From assembly GCF_014204325.1 (NCBI RefSeq), contig NZ_JACHKT010000023.1, forward strand, positions 1 through 64,000: a DNA stretch of 64,000 nt, read 5' to 3'. Shown in pieces: positions 15,489 through 24,529 of this stretch. The notes under the pieces are model-generated. The model made no database searches, had not been told where the DNA came from, and saw only the letters and a list, made by a program, of their open reading frames with translations. Made by a program: the position numbers and the translations under genes. The number at the start of each line of letters is the position of its first letter. Position 1 is the first letter of the stretch. The DNA is from Arcicella rosea (GTDB taxonomy: Bacteria > Bacteroidota > Bacteroidia > Cytophagales > Spirosomataceae).

Positions 15489-17855
15489 CTAAGCAAGTGT
15501 CAATATTAATTGCCACTCTTTTGGTTGTTTAGTAGGCTTATTTTTTTGAAGTGCTTTTTCAATCGTTAGCCTAGCCATTAAATAACTCACTGTTGATTCT
15601 GCCCCTTGATTTAGGTTTACATAATTTTCTTCTAAGCCATCATAACATCCGCCTGTACAAGGATTATAAATAATTTGATGCAAATGATTATTGCCCAAAA
15701 ACCAGTTGAAAGCAATTTTCATTTTATCCAAATATTCTTCTTCTTTGAAGACTTCATAGAATTTATTCAGGGCTAAAATAGTATAAGCAACATCAATTGG
15801 TTGTTCGCCCCCAATTACATTTTGTAAATGGTCATCTACTTTATTCAGCCAACATTTGTTAGAAATCACCTTAATACGGTATTGACTAAACGTTTTAGAT
15901 AAAAGGAAATCAAAAGAAGCTTTAGCTACTTGCATATACACAGCTTCAGCAGTAGCTAAATAGGCACAAAGCATGGCTTCGGGCAAAATACTATTGCCAT
16001 AAGTAAGGTAGCTTTCAAACCACTTCCACTGATGGTCGGCTTCATGTCTATACATTTGAAGTAATCTATCTGCTAGTTCTTTTATAAGCAAAACATTCTT
16101 CTTTGATTTATGATGGGTATTACGATAGTACAATCCTTTGATAACAAATGCCATTGCACGAGTAGAAAATATTTTTTGAACATTCTCTAATGCTTCTTGC
16201 AGGGTTTCATCAGCATCTTTTGCCAATTCTGCTGGAAGGATTGAACTTTTGGAAATCAAGAAACCCAAAGCCCAAATAGCCCTTCCATTAGAATCAGCTA
16301 GGTTTGTAGCGTAATTTTGTTCTGTAAATTTTTTATCTTCGTTGACATAATTTAAAAAAAAGCCTTCAGTTCGTAAACAGAATTTAATAAAATCGAAGTA
16401 GCGTTGGATGTACTCCAAATCGGCTCTATCATTTGTCAATTCATAATGTTGGCACATCGCTACCATCGCTCTAGCATTATCGTCTAAGGTATAACCCGAA
16501 TCAATATCTGGCTGATTGATGATAGAAAACTGTATCATTCCAAAGTCAGTTGTTAGCTTTTTGATATGGTCGAGGTTAAGAACGGGCAAATTATATTGTA
16601 AAGTAATTTGTGCCAAACCGATTTCTTCAAACAAAATGGCATGAGCAATGGCTGCATTTTCCCAAGCGGTTGATGCCATTTTGTGCAAACCGTTTGAGCT
16701 TATTTTTTTTCTAAGGGCTTCATTGGCTAATAAACTTTTAACCGCATGAGCTAATTGATGAGAGTTTTCAAAATCAATAATTACGCCTGCATCATTTTTT
16801 AATACTTCACGAGCATGAGGAATGGGCGTTGAGATAATCGGACAACCGCAACTGATGGCATAAGAAAAAGTGCCACTTACTGCTTGGTTGGGGTCTTTTG
16901 AAGTAAAAAGATAAATATCTGTTAATTGTAAATATTCTAGTAATTCGGGCAAGGGTAAAAACTGATTGATAAATCTTACGTTTTCTTGCAAAGAAAGGGC
17001 ATCAACTTTTGCTTCTAAATATTCTCTGTAACGTTCGCCCTCTCGTTTTAGCACCGATGGATGCGTTTTGCCAATGATTAGAAAAAGTACCTCTGGATTA
17101 TCTTTCACGATGGCTGGCATGGCATCCAAAGTTGTTTCGATATTCTTTCCTGAACTTAACAAACCGAAAGTTGAAAGTACTTTTCTGCCTGTCAGGTTGT
17201 ATTTATTTTTAAGCACTCCTTTATCTAAATGAGGCACCAAATGTGTGCCATGGGGAATCACTGTGATTTTCTCTTCCGTAACATCATAATCGCTCATCAG
17301 AATTTTTGCCGAAGTATTCGTCATCACGATAATTGAAGTAGCGATGGCTGAAATCTGTTGTACGTTTTCCTTTAAACTTGAATTCGGCGTTGGTAAAACT
17401 GTATGGAAAACAATCACAACAGGTTTAGTCAATGCTTTTAGAAAAGTATTGAAATTGATTTCGTTTTTTTCAAAAAATCCAAATTCATGCTGAATCATCA
17501 CCATCTGGATGTCATCATTTTTATTAATCCTAAATGCTAATTTGGTAAAAGAGTTTTCACTTTCGGTTTCAAGAATATACTTGTGTTCTTCTGAATATGT
17601 ATGCTTTTCGTTTTCAGATTCTAACGGACAAATACTGATGTTGAAAGAATGATTAAACTTATTATTTAGGGCTTTGATTAAGTCTTGCGAATATGTAGCA
17701 ATACCGCATTCACGAGGGGGGAAAGAAGTAATAAAAAGTATTTCTGGCAAGGCTTTACCTTTGCTTTCTGGATGAAAAATTCCATCCTCCAGAAGATTAT
17801 TAAATCCTAGCGGAGATTGAAATTTATGGTGATTGGAGCTTGGTTGGTTTGTCAT
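15489..17855 (-). CDS. Two-domain glycosyltransferase (GT4 plus C-terminal alpha-helical domain)
   Basis: A 788-aa cytoplasmic protein. Residues ~38-415 form a GT4-type retaining glycosyltransferase: the N-terminal FPPRECGIATYSQDLI, the hinge GLLSSGKNIETTLDAM, and the donor-site VSGTFSYAISCGCPIISTPIPHARE. Residues ~420-788 form a second, all-helical domain (FSIINQPDIDSGYTLDDNARAMVA, NESNGRAIWALG-like, GAESTVSYLMARL) that looks like a six-hairpin glycosidase or phosphorylase-like module. Its start overlaps the upstream GH130 gene by 32 bp, so the two are translationally coupled. Together they probably make and recycle a mannose-containing glycan or oligosaccharide; the acceptor is unknown. Confidence 0.85.
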   Translation of the reverse strand: MTNQPSSNHHKFQSPLGFNNLLEDGIFHPESKGKALPEILFITSFPPRECGIATYSQDLIKALNNKFNHSFNISICPLESENEKHTYSEEHKYILETESENSFTKLAFRINKNDDIQMVMIQHEFGFFEKNEINFNTFLKALTKPVVIVFHTVLPTPNSSLKENVQQISAIATSIIVMTNTSAKILMSDYDVTEEKITVIPHGTHLVPHLDKGVLKNKYNLTGRKVLSTFGLLSSGKNIETTLDAMPAIVKDNPEVLFLIIGKTHPSVLKREGERYREYLEAKVDALSLQENVRFINQFLPLPELLEYLQLTDIYLFTSKDPNQAVSGTFSYAISCGCPIISTPIPHAREVLKNDAGVIIDFENSHQLAHAVKSLLANEALRKKISSNGLHKMASTAWENAAIAHAILFEEIGLAQITLQYNLPVLNLDHIKKLTTDFGMIQFSIINQPDIDSGYTLDDNARAMVAMCQHYELTNDRADLEYIQRYFDFIKFCLRTEGFFLNYVNEDKKFTEQNYATNLADSNGRAIWALGFLISKSSILPAELAKDADETLQEALENVQKIFSTRAMAFVIKGLYYRNTHHKSKKNVLLIKELADRLLQMYRHEADHQWKWFESYLTYGNSILPEAMLCAYLATAEAVYMQVAKASFDFLLSKTFSQYRIKVISNKCWLNKVDDHLQNVIGGEQPIDVAYTILALNKFYEVFKEEEYLDKMKIAFNWFLGNNHLHQIIYNPCTGGCYDGLEENYVNLNQGAESTVSYLMARLTIEKALQKNKPTKQPKEWQLILTLA

Positions 17856-18891
17856 TTTCTTGTGTGTTAATCATTAACTCTTTTAACAAGGCGGTTAAAC
17901 TCACTGATGCACAGGCTATTTGTTCGTCGGCAGCACCGTAATAAATATAGAGGGTATCACCAAACAAGGCTGTGCCTGTCGGGAAACAAACATTATTTAC
18001 TTCTCCGTTAAGCTCCCAAGCTTGGTCTGGCTTGAATAATGGATAAGGTAAACGAGCTATTTCTTTTTGTGGGTTTTGTAAGTCGAGCAATGCCACACAA
18101 GCCGAATATACATAACCCTTTATAGAATCTTGAACTCCGTGATATATCAATACCCAACCATGTTCTGTTTCTATTGGCGGACAGCCCGTTCCGATATAAC
18201 TTACCTCATGGTCGAATTTTGGGGTAAGCACAATGTTTTCGTCCAGATGCAAAAAGTACTGTTGCCAAAATTCATCAGTAAGGTCTTCCAAATGATTGAT
18301 AGCGACTACAATTTGAATATCTGGTTTGATACGATGTAAAAAACAAAGTTTATCCTCTATTCTTCTAGGAAAAAATATTAGGTTTTTATCCCATAGTAGC
18401 ATTTCCTTACCATCTTTTTCAACAATTCCAAGGTGTTGATTATATCTTGGATATTTTTCGTCTAATGCGTTTTTTGCTTCTGAAAGTTGCCTAAATTCAT
18501 CATAAGTGATTTGTGGAACAACGATTCCCTTTTTTTCAAAATGTATTAAATCTGTAGAAGTAGCCAAAGCCCCTAAAGCATTTACGCCATCGTAAGCTGT
18601 GTAAGTCAGATAATATAAATCATCTATTTTTACAATCCGTGGGTCTTCAACACCGTGCGACTCATACTCGAATTGTGGGAAAAGTATTGGTGATTCTGAA
18701 CGAGACTCCACAACCAAAGGCCCTTTTAATTTGCAATATCCAATACTTGAAAAATTACCTTTACTAACGGCTCTGTAAAAAAGATGTACATAGTCACCAT
18801 CTTTGTATATTGCTGGATTGAGGACTCCTTCGTTTTCAAAGCCTAATGTGGTTTTCTCTAAAAGAATACCCGTTTTTATTACTTCTATCAT
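17824..18891 (-). CDS. GH130 family glycosidase/phosphorylase
   Basis: A 355-aa five-bladed beta-propeller enzyme. GH130 members cleave beta-mannosides by phosphorolysis or hydrolysis. Supporting motifs are LNPAIYKDGDYVHLFYRAV at the N-terminus, SHGVEDPRIVKIDDLYYLTYTA (catalytic Asp region), IGTGCPPIETEHGWVLIYHG, and the final YIYYGAADEQIACA. No signal peptide is present, so it acts in the cytoplasm. It lies upstream of and overlaps the two-domain glycosyltransferase gene. Whether it is a phosphorylase or hydrolase cannot be decided here. Confidence 0.87.
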   Translation of the reverse strand: MIEVIKTGILLEKTTLGFENEGVLNPAIYKDGDYVHLFYRAVSKGNFSSIGYCKLKGPLVVESRSESPILFPQFEYESHGVEDPRIVKIDDLYYLTYTAYDGVNALGALATSTDLIHFEKKGIVVPQITYDEFRQLSEAKNALDEKYPRYNQHLGIVEKDGKEMLLWDKNLIFFPRRIEDKLCFLHRIKPDIQIVVAINHLEDLTDEFWQQYFLHLDENIVLTPKFDHEVSYIGTGCPPIETEHGWVLIYHGVQDSIKGYVYSACVALLDLQNPQKEIARLPYPLFKPDQAWELNGEVNNVCFPTGTALFGDTLYIYYGAADEQIACASVSLTALLKELMINTQENDKPTKLQSP

Positions 18892-18950
18892 AAATACTGG
18901 GAGCTTACATATAAATACATAAGGCTGTAAGATGTCAGTAAAACTTATCG

Positions 18951-19067
18951 TTAAGCTTCATTCACTTTTTCTTTGCGTTTGGCAGCTTTATCCTCTCTTT
19001 TTTCTTTTAGGTTTTTTACAGGAGATTTTTTTCCTGTTTTTTCTTTACCCTCTTTTTCTTTCGACAT
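18951..19067 (-). CDS. Small Lys/Glu-rich protein (38 aa)
   Basis: MSKEKEGKEKTGKKSPVKNL begins a 38-residue highly charged, basic protein without hydrophobic segments. Similar tiny Lys-rich proteins occur in stress clusters of other Bacteroidota, where they are annotated as hypothetical. It is in the same direction as, and between, the GH130 gene and a gene for a baeRF-like protein. Function unknown; perhaps nucleic-acid binding by charge. Confidence 0.6.
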   Translation of the reverse strand: MSKEKEGKEKTGKKSPVKNLKEKREDKAAKRKEKVNEA

Positions 19068-19090
19068 ATCCTTGCTGATTATTTATTAAA

Positions 19091-19474
19091 TCAAAGTCTG
19101 GTGAAGTAATTTCTTACAAAAGCCACTTGTTGATTATCGGTCAGTTTATCACTTGGACGAACCTCAATTTTAATATTTTTAAAACGTTGGTCTTCATTCA
19201 AAATATTAAATAGTTCAACCTTTGCATTGGTTGGGCCAAAAAGTAGTACTTCATCATATTTGATGATTTCTGCTGATAGTCTTTTATAATAATCCATTTC
19301 AAGGTGTTGTTCCTTGTTGTGCATTATATTTTCACTTTTGTTTAAAGTCTCCTCTTTTTCTTGATGTGTAAAATCAGACTTTATCGTTGTCGTTTCAATG
19401 AAAATAGTACTGTATTCCATTAAATTGGCTGTGGAATGATCCATCCAAATGCCTAATTTTTTCTTTGTAGTCAT
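19091..19474 (-). CDS. Conserved hypothetical, possible eRF1-domain-3/baeRF-like fold
   Basis: A 127-aa cytoplasmic protein. It begins KKLGIWMDHSTANLMEY, a signature seen in a conserved Bacteroidota family, and ends with ADIIKYDEVLLFGPTNAK-like and QVAFVRNYFTR segments. The Rossmann-like C-terminal part (helix, strand VLLFGP, then helix) recalls domain 3 of archaeo-eukaryotic release factors as found in bacterial baeRF and host-attachment proteins. That comparison is tentative. It is grouped with small stress genes and a response regulator on the same strand. Confidence 0.55.
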   Translation of the reverse strand: MTTKKKLGIWMDHSTANLMEYSTIFIETTTIKSDFTHQEKEETLNKSENIMHNKEQHLEMDYYKRLSAEIIKYDEVLLFGPTNAKVELFNILNEDQRFKNIKIEVRPSDKLTDNQQVAFVRNYFTRL

Positions 19475-19530
19475 TATTGATTATACGTTGAGATTGTTAA
19501 AAAAAGGTTTAGAGCTTAAACAGTCTTTTT

Positions 19531-19752
19531 TTACTCAATATTCCCACGATTGTGATTGGTATTATATTTTTTCATTAATGCTAATAGTGATTCATAATAT
19601 TCTTGGAGGTTTTTTTGATTTACCTCAGGATTTTCAACATCCGGAATACTTACAGGCATTTCAGTTACATATTTTGATAACTCTGGGAACTTCTCTTGTA
19701 TCAACATCGTAATCTTGAGTATTTCGTCATTTAATTCATGAACCGTTTTCAT
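19531..19752 (-). CDS. Conserved small hypothetical protein (73 aa)
   Basis: A 73-aa acidic, helical protein (MKTVHELNDEILKITMLIQE) with a Pro-rich middle (MPVSIPDVENPEV) and a C-terminal helix. It has no signal peptide or recognisable catalytic motif. It lies 5 bp after the response regulator gene on the same strand, so it is probably co-transcribed with it. I do not know its function. Confidence 0.65.
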   Translation of the reverse strand: MKTVHELNDEILKITMLIQEKFPELSKYVTEMPVSIPDVENPEVNQKNLQEYYESLLALMKKYNTNHNRGNIE

Positions 19753-19757
19753 TATGT

Positions 19758-20246
19758 TTAAATATTAACATTCAAAGGTTTTGGAATTTGTACATTTTGT
19801 GCTAAACCCAATCCCTTAAAAGAACTTTGTAAATAATTATTGGTAGCAAATGGGTTAATGTAAAATTCTTGTCGAATAACCTGTTGGATTTTTAGCCGAA
19901 GTGTTTTTTCATCGGAAGGCTTATTGATAAATGCACAGGCACCAAGTTGAAGTACCTTTTCAATGTTAGACATATCGTTTGTCAGAAAAACCACTGGAAT
20001 ATTTTTAGTTTCAGGATTTTTCAAAATATTCATATAACATTCTACTCCTCCCATAATGGGCATATTGACGTCTGAAAAAATGATGTCAGGGAGTAAATCA
20101 GCTTCCTTTAATTGTTTTAAAGCCTCATTTCCATTTTGGGCTAATCCCCAAAAACACACTTTGTTTATCTTACTCAGGGCATCTTTAAAAAACCACTGGT
20201 CATCTTGATCATCTTCAATCAGAAATACTTTTTTGGTCGTTTTCAT
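19758..20246 (-). CDS. Single-domain response regulator
   Basis: 162 aa consisting of one CheY-like receiver domain with a short tail. Acidic pocket IEDDQDD near residue 10, phospho-acceptor in DIIFSDVNMPIMGG, and the conserved Lys in FINKPSD are all present. It has no DNA-binding output domain, so it likely signals through protein contacts, as in Rcp1-type regulators that partner with phytochrome-like or PAS kinases. No kinase is adjacent; the multi-PAS kinase at 54-58 kb is an orphan that could be a partner, but there is no direct evidence. It lies 14 bp downstream of the cupin gene. Confidence 0.87.
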   Translation of the reverse strand: MKTTKKVFLIEDDQDDQWFFKDALSKINKVCFWGLAQNGNEALKQLKEADLLPDIIFSDVNMPIMGGVECYMNILKNPETKNIPVVFLTNDMSNIEKVLQLGACAFINKPSDEKTLRLKIQQVIRQEFYINPFATNNYLQSSFKGLGLAQNVQIPKPLNVNI

Positions 20247-20260
20247 ACATAAGTAGCCAA

Positions 20261-20602
20261 TTAATCTTCATAACCGCTTTTAATAATGGTTGAAATCATT
20301 TTGAACTGTACGTTGGCATTAAAACAGTGCTTTGCATGGGCGGGAATAATAATACCTTCTCCAAGCTTTAGCTTAAAGACTTTATCATTAATCTCAACTT
20401 CCGCTGAACCATCAATAATCTGGATATAAGTATCGTAAGGAAGTGTTTTGGGAGATAATTCTTCTCCTGCATCCAAGGATGAAACCGTTACATTACCAGT
20501 AGTTTTGTTGACAATTGTTTTACTTACTACCGCATTGGGTATGTATTCTACGATTTCAACGATGATGTGAGCCTTTGCTTTTTGTAATTCAGAGTTTTCC
20601 AT
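20261..20602 (-). CDS. Cupin domain protein, paralogue A
   Basis: A 113-aa single-domain cupin. Motifs resemble the double-stranded beta-helix pattern: PYDTYIQIIDGSAEVEI and a second motif GEGIIIPAHAKHCFNA. It is a close paralogue of the protein encoded at 33499-33840, differing at scattered positions. Such small cupins often bind a metal or small ligand, and the His pattern here is reduced. It is preceded by the conserved direct-repeat promoter at 20639-20707 and appears to lead a unit with the response regulator and the 73-aa gene. Confidence 0.85.
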   Translation of the reverse strand: MENSELQKAKAHIIVEIVEYIPNAVVSKTIVNKTTGNVTVSSLDAGEELSPKTLPYDTYIQIIDGSAEVEINDKVFKLKLGEGIIIPAHAKHCFNANVQFKMISTIIKSGYED

Positions 20603-20638
20603 TTTCTTGCCGTTTTTAACTGTTTGAACTATCTAATA

Positions 20639-20707
20639 CAAAGGTGGCAAAAACTTAGATATGAAGTGTTACACAACTTTTTAAATAACTTGCATCATTC
20701 ACAGGTT
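20639..20707 (-). promoter_or_regulatory. Direct-repeat/CTTTR promoter, copy A
   Basis: On the minus strand: CTGTGAATGATGCAAG, then 21 bp on a second half-site GTGTAAC, then exactly 24 nt, then CTTTGTA, then 36 nt to the cupin start. Same layout as the four other copies (25406-25474, 28191-28259, 32731-32799, 33884-33952). The CTTTG box is placed like a Bacteroidota -7 element. Confidence 0.8.
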
Positions 20708-20795
20708 TTGTTTTTTGAAACGACAAAAGTATTGAGTATTATTAACTAGTTTATTATCAATTATTTACGAATTGATAAGATGTAGAGTGTTCTTT

Positions 20796-21701
20796 TCAGT
20801 CCATATCAGTATCAGGAACAATAATTTCAAGAGCATCCGTAATAATATTGGCATGTACTTCTTTTACCTTGCCCAAATATTCACCGTCTATTTGAAAATG
20901 CACTTTTTTGACTGAACGCATTTTGAGTGATTTTGTCTGAAAAATTGCTGTTTTTTCAGTATCGTACTCACCTTTCAAATAAGTCATTTTAAAGATTTCT
21001 AAAGCAGATATTTTTTTCAACACTACCACTTCAAACAGCCCATCATCTAGTTTCCCGATTGGGTTAATCACAGCTCCACTTCCGTACTGTGTGGCGTTGG
21101 CAATCACAATCATTTCTGCTTTTAGTTGATGTATTTCGCCATTGGTTTCTATGGCTATTTGCATCAATGGATTTTGCCAGAGTACTTTTAATGATGCTAT
21201 TAAATAGCCCCACATTCCTCTAACGCCTTGATGCTTAAATTTTTTCATGGCGTAAGCATTCAGTCCAATATCGCTTAAATGAATACATAACTGCTCGTTG
21301 ATATTGATTAAATGTACTTTTTTTGTTGTGCCAGTCAGTAAAGTTTCTAAAGCTTTTTCAGGATTATTACTGATGCCCAATTCCTTCGCCAAGCCATTTG
21401 CCGAACCTGCTGGAAGTATTCCCAATGGAATATGGCTATGAATCAAAGATTCTGCTACTAATTTTATTGTTCCATCACCGCCAACCGCTACTACTTGGCT
21501 AGGGACAAACTGAGCAATTTTTTCTTTGATGCCTTCTGTGGTACAATTCTTTTGTAAATCATATATTTCAATGATTGTCTTTTTTAAGACAAAGTATTCT
21601 GTGATTAATAAAGACCAATCTCTGGAGCTACTCCCGGCACCAGTATTGACGATAAAGAGTATTTTAAGGGTATCTTTCTCAAGCATAAACCATTTATTCA
21701 T
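20796..21701 (-). CDS. Diacylglycerol kinase/YegS-like lipid kinase
   Basis: About 301 aa. Lipid kinases of this family phosphorylate diacylglycerol or related lipids. The ATP-binding site is clear: VNTGAGSSSRD near the N-terminus, VAVGGDGTIKLVAESL, and GILPAGSANGLAKEL. The open frame extends five codons further to a TTG, but the ATG before NKWFMLEKD is preferred. The next gene, divergent, encodes an App1-type phosphatidate phosphatase with the opposite reaction, and MlaFED lipid transport genes follow. That context supports a membrane-lipid role. Confidence 0.87.
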   Translation of the reverse strand: MNKWFMLEKDTLKILFIVNTGAGSSSRDWSLLITEYFVLKKTIIEIYDLQKNCTTEGIKEKIAQFVPSQVVAVGGDGTIKLVAESLIHSHIPLGILPAGSANGLAKELGISNNPEKALETLLTGTTKKVHLININEQLCIHLSDIGLNAYAMKKFKHQGVRGMWGYLIASLKVLWQNPLMQIAIETNGEIHQLKAEMIVIANATQYGSGAVINPIGKLDDGLFEVVVLKKISALEIFKMTYLKGEYDTEKTAIFQTKSLKMRSVKKVHFQIDGEYLGKVKEVHANIITDALEIIVPDTDMD

Positions 21702-21748
21702 AATTGCATGATGCAATCTATTTTAGTACCTTTCAATTTTGTATTACT

Positions 21749-22729
21749 ATGACTAAAAAATCATACCAAGCCACTGTAAAAGTATATCATGGATATGGAC
21801 ATCAAGATAACCTTGTTGTTTATGGCCATGTTTTAGCAGGAAAACAGCCAAAGGCATCCACAAGTAACGGTGTTCTATCGAATATAAAACATTTAATCAA
21901 AATATTTTCTGTAAAACCAGTTGCTGGTGTGCTGGTTCGTTTACGATGGGGAACACAGTTTTTTTATACCACCACAGCCAAAGATGGTTTTTTTAAGTTT
22001 GAGTGGAAATCTACCAACAAAATTTCTGCAGGTTGGCATGAGATAATGGTAGATTTAATAAATGCTGAAGATACAATATTGACAACAGGCTTTGGGAAAA
22101 TTTTTGTGCCAGAGGCTACTCAATATGGATTTATTTCTGACATCGACGATACCGTACTGGTTTCGCATTCTGCTTCTACTGGTAAAAAGTTAAGAGTAAT
22201 GTTTACTAAAAACCCATTGAGTCGAAAAACTTTTGCTGATGTCGTAAAGTTCTACAAATTACTTTCGTTGGCTCATACCGAACCAAGTTTATTGAATCCT
22301 TTCTTTTATGTTTCCAGTAGCGAATGGAATTTGTATGATGATTTGAATGTATTTTTCAAACATAACCAATTACCCAAAGGTGTATTTTTATTGAATGAGA
22401 TAAAGCGTTGGTATCAATTATTAAAAACAGGAAAAACCAAACACCAAGGAAAATTGATTAGAGTAGTAAGAATATTTGAAGCTTTTCCTAAACAAAGATT
22501 TGTGTTACTGGGTGATAATTCGCAAAAAGACCCCGCTATTTATGCCATAATTGCTAATAAATATCCAGAAAGAGTATTGGCGATTTATATTAGAAATGTT
22601 AGTCCTAAAAAAGTAGGAGTGACTTCATCTTTAATGAAGTCGATTGAGAATAAAGCCATTTATACTTGTCAATTTGACCATACTGACGAAGCTATTCTTC
22701 ATGCGAAATCAATTGGACTAATTGTTTAA
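21749..22729 (+). CDS. App1-like phosphatidate phosphatase
   Basis: A 326-aa protein. The N-terminal ~120 residues are a beta-rich domain (VYGHVLAG, GVLVRLRWGTQ). From about 125 onward there is the App1/DUF2183 catalytic domain of the HAD superfamily with the DxDxT motif SDIDDT (residues 130-135), SSSEWNLYDDL, and a late LLGDNSQKDPAIY. In yeast App1, this chemistry removes phosphate from phosphatidic acid. I start at the second ATG (MTKKSYQATV). It is the only plus-strand gene of the surrounding cluster and is divergent from the lipid kinase gene, a few tens of bases away, with the 3' end facing mlaD. Confidence 0.85.
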   Translation: MTKKSYQATVKVYHGYGHQDNLVVYGHVLAGKQPKASTSNGVLSNIKHLIKIFSVKPVAGVLVRLRWGTQFFYTTTAKDGFFKFEWKSTNKISAGWHEIMVDLINAEDTILTTGFGKIFVPEATQYGFISDIDDTVLVSHSASTGKKLRVMFTKNPLSRKTFADVVKFYKLLSLAHTEPSLLNPFFYVSSSEWNLYDDLNVFFKHNQLPKGVFLLNEIKRWYQLLKTGKTKHQGKLIRVVRIFEAFPKQRFVLLGDNSQKDPAIYAIIANKYPERVLAIYIRNVSPKKVGVTSSLMKSIENKAIYTCQFDHTDEAILHAKSIGLIV

Positions 22730-22745
22730 ATTTCAAAGCGTTAAT

Positions 22746-23738
22746 TTATTCTTCTTTATTTTTCTCTTTTTTCTTGAAAAAACCTCTTAATAAAAAATTA
22801 TGCTGGATTGCCTCAAGGTCTTCATCTAATTTTTTACTACTGGTTTCTAGGTTTTTGATGGTCATTTTTATCGAAGTTGCCGATGCAGAATCGTTGAGTA
22901 ACACGCCTACGGCATTGTTTTTTCTGTTCAGTTTTTCGCTCACCATTTTTAAATTAGCCGTAAATCTACTTACTGAAGTAGCGGCATTTTGCAATTGCGA
23001 AACTGTGCCAACAATCCTATTATAGACAATGGTATCGCTTGCAAAATCATTGATTGAATTACCTGGACGGTTAATTTTTCCAGAGAATTCCTGAAAATTA
23101 GCCATCGTACTTTTACTATTTTCTGAAACAGTTTTGAGATTAGTAGCCGTTGTTTGAAGATTTTCTACTGTTTTGTTCAGTTTTATCGCAAAACTTGGGT
23201 CGTTCAGTAAAGCTCCTAAACTACCTTCACCACTGTTTATTTTATGACTGATACTCTTAAAATCGCTGGTAATAGCAACCAAATTTTTGTTATTTACTTG
23301 TAAAGTCGCCAACATATCGTCAGTGCTTTGGGCATCTTCTACTTTTAAAAAATCATTTTTTTCTACTTGTGGTAATGTAATACTACCGCCATAAATAATG
23401 ATTATTTTATTACCGATTAAGCCATCTGAGCCAATTTTGGCTTTCGCATCTTTCCGAATATGGGCTTCTGCATCTTTCTCAACATTCATCGTAACCTGTA
23501 CTTGCGAATTGCCATGAAAACCAATTTTCTTTACTGTTCCTACTTTTACGCCTGAAAACCAGATATTTGCACCAACCGACAAGCCTCCAACATCATTAAA
23601 AATAGCATTTAGGGTAAACGATTTTACAAAAGTTTCCTTCTGTCCGCCAATGGTAAACAAAGTGAGTAATAAAATTACAATACCCAACAGGATAAATATT
23701 CCTACTACAACAGGGCGGTTATTTTTCAATATTTTCAT
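22746..23738 (-). CDS. mlaD: MlaD/MCE family lipid-binding protein
   Basis: 330 aa. One N-terminal membrane helix (VVVGIFILLGIVILLLTLF) is followed by one MCE domain (about 35-115, GGLSVGANIWFSGVKVGTVKKIGF) and a long helical tail to the C-terminus. MCE proteins form hexameric rings that pass phospholipids between membranes. Its start overlaps the ATPase gene by 4 bp, so it is coupled to mlaF. It has a longer helical tail than E. coli MlaD, as is usual in Bacteroidota. The downstream App1 gene faces it on the other strand. Confidence 0.9.
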   Translation of the reverse strand: MKILKNNRPVVVGIFILLGIVILLLTLFTIGGQKETFVKSFTLNAIFNDVGGLSVGANIWFSGVKVGTVKKIGFHGNSQVQVTMNVEKDAEAHIRKDAKAKIGSDGLIGNKIIIIYGGSITLPQVEKNDFLKVEDAQSTDDMLATLQVNNKNLVAITSDFKSISHKINSGEGSLGALLNDPSFAIKLNKTVENLQTTATNLKTVSENSKSTMANFQEFSGKINRPGNSINDFASDTIVYNRIVGTVSQLQNAATSVSRFTANLKMVSEKLNRKNNAVGVLLNDSASATSIKMTIKNLETSSKKLDEDLEAIQHNFLLRGFFKKKEKNKEE

Positions 23739-24529
23739 TTGTCGTTGATAAAGTTATAGTCATAAAAACTTCTTAGACTGGCATCTTGCGTATTAAATAC
23801 TTCCTTGAAACTCCCCATGGTTAGAAATTTACCTTCTTGAATCATCGTTATTTTGTTGGCTGTTGTTTTAGCACAAGTAAGGTCATGTGTGATTATAATG
23901 GAACTGGTTTTGTATTCTTGCTGCACTTTTAAAATTAAATTATTGATTTCGATAGAAGTAATCGGGTCTAATCCAGCAGTAGGTTCGTCGTACAACATGA
24001 TTTCTGGTTTCAGGATTAATGTACGTGCAATGCCGATGCGTTTTCTTTGTCCGCCAGAAAGTTCAGAAGGCATTTGATTAATCGCTTGAGATAATCCTAC
24101 TTCATGAAGTACTTCCTCAATGGCATTATTAACTTGCGTTTTGCTTAAATCTCGCTTATTTCTTACCAAAGGAAATTCAAGATTTCCTCTTACACTCATG
24201 CTATCGTATAATGCACTATTTTGAAAAGAAAAACCAATTTTCATCCTTAATGCTTGTAATTCAACCAAACTCAGTTGATCAACTTCTTGTCCAAGTACTT
24301 TTACAACACCAGCATCAGGTTTCAATAATCCTGAAATTATTTTAATTAATACAGATTTACCACTTCCCGAACGCCCAAGTACAGCAATGTTTTCGCCCTT
24401 GAAAAGGCTGAAATCAATACCATCAAGTACTTTCAGCGTATCAAATGATTTCTTCAAACCTTTGATTACAATTACGGCTTCGTTATCTAAAATCTTTTCG
24501 TTCATTAATTCATTTTTACCTAATTGCAT
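23735..24529 (-). CDS. mlaF: MlaF-like ABC transporter ATPase
   Basis: 264 aa. Complete ABC ATPase: Walker A GRSGSGKSVLIK, Q-loop region GFSFQNSALYDSM, signature LSGGQRKRIGIARTL, Walker B EIMLYDEPTAGLDP, and the H-loop ITHD. The sequence is of the MlaF subgroup that energises retrograde or anterograde phospholipid transport. Its ATG overlaps the 3' end of mlaE; another ATG eight codons in is possible. Operon order is mlaE-mlaF-mlaD. Confidence 0.92.
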   Translation of the reverse strand: MQLGKNELMNEKILDNEAVIVIKGLKKSFDTLKVLDGIDFSLFKGENIAVLGRSGSGKSVLIKIISGLLKPDAGVVKVLGQEVDQLSLVELQALRMKIGFSFQNSALYDSMSVRGNLEFPLVRNKRDLSKTQVNNAIEEVLHEVGLSQAINQMPSELSGGQRKRIGIARTLILKPEIMLYDEPTAGLDPITSIEINNLILKVQQEYKTSSIIITHDLTCAKTTANKITMIQEGKFLTMGSFKEVFNTQDASLRSFYDYNFINDK

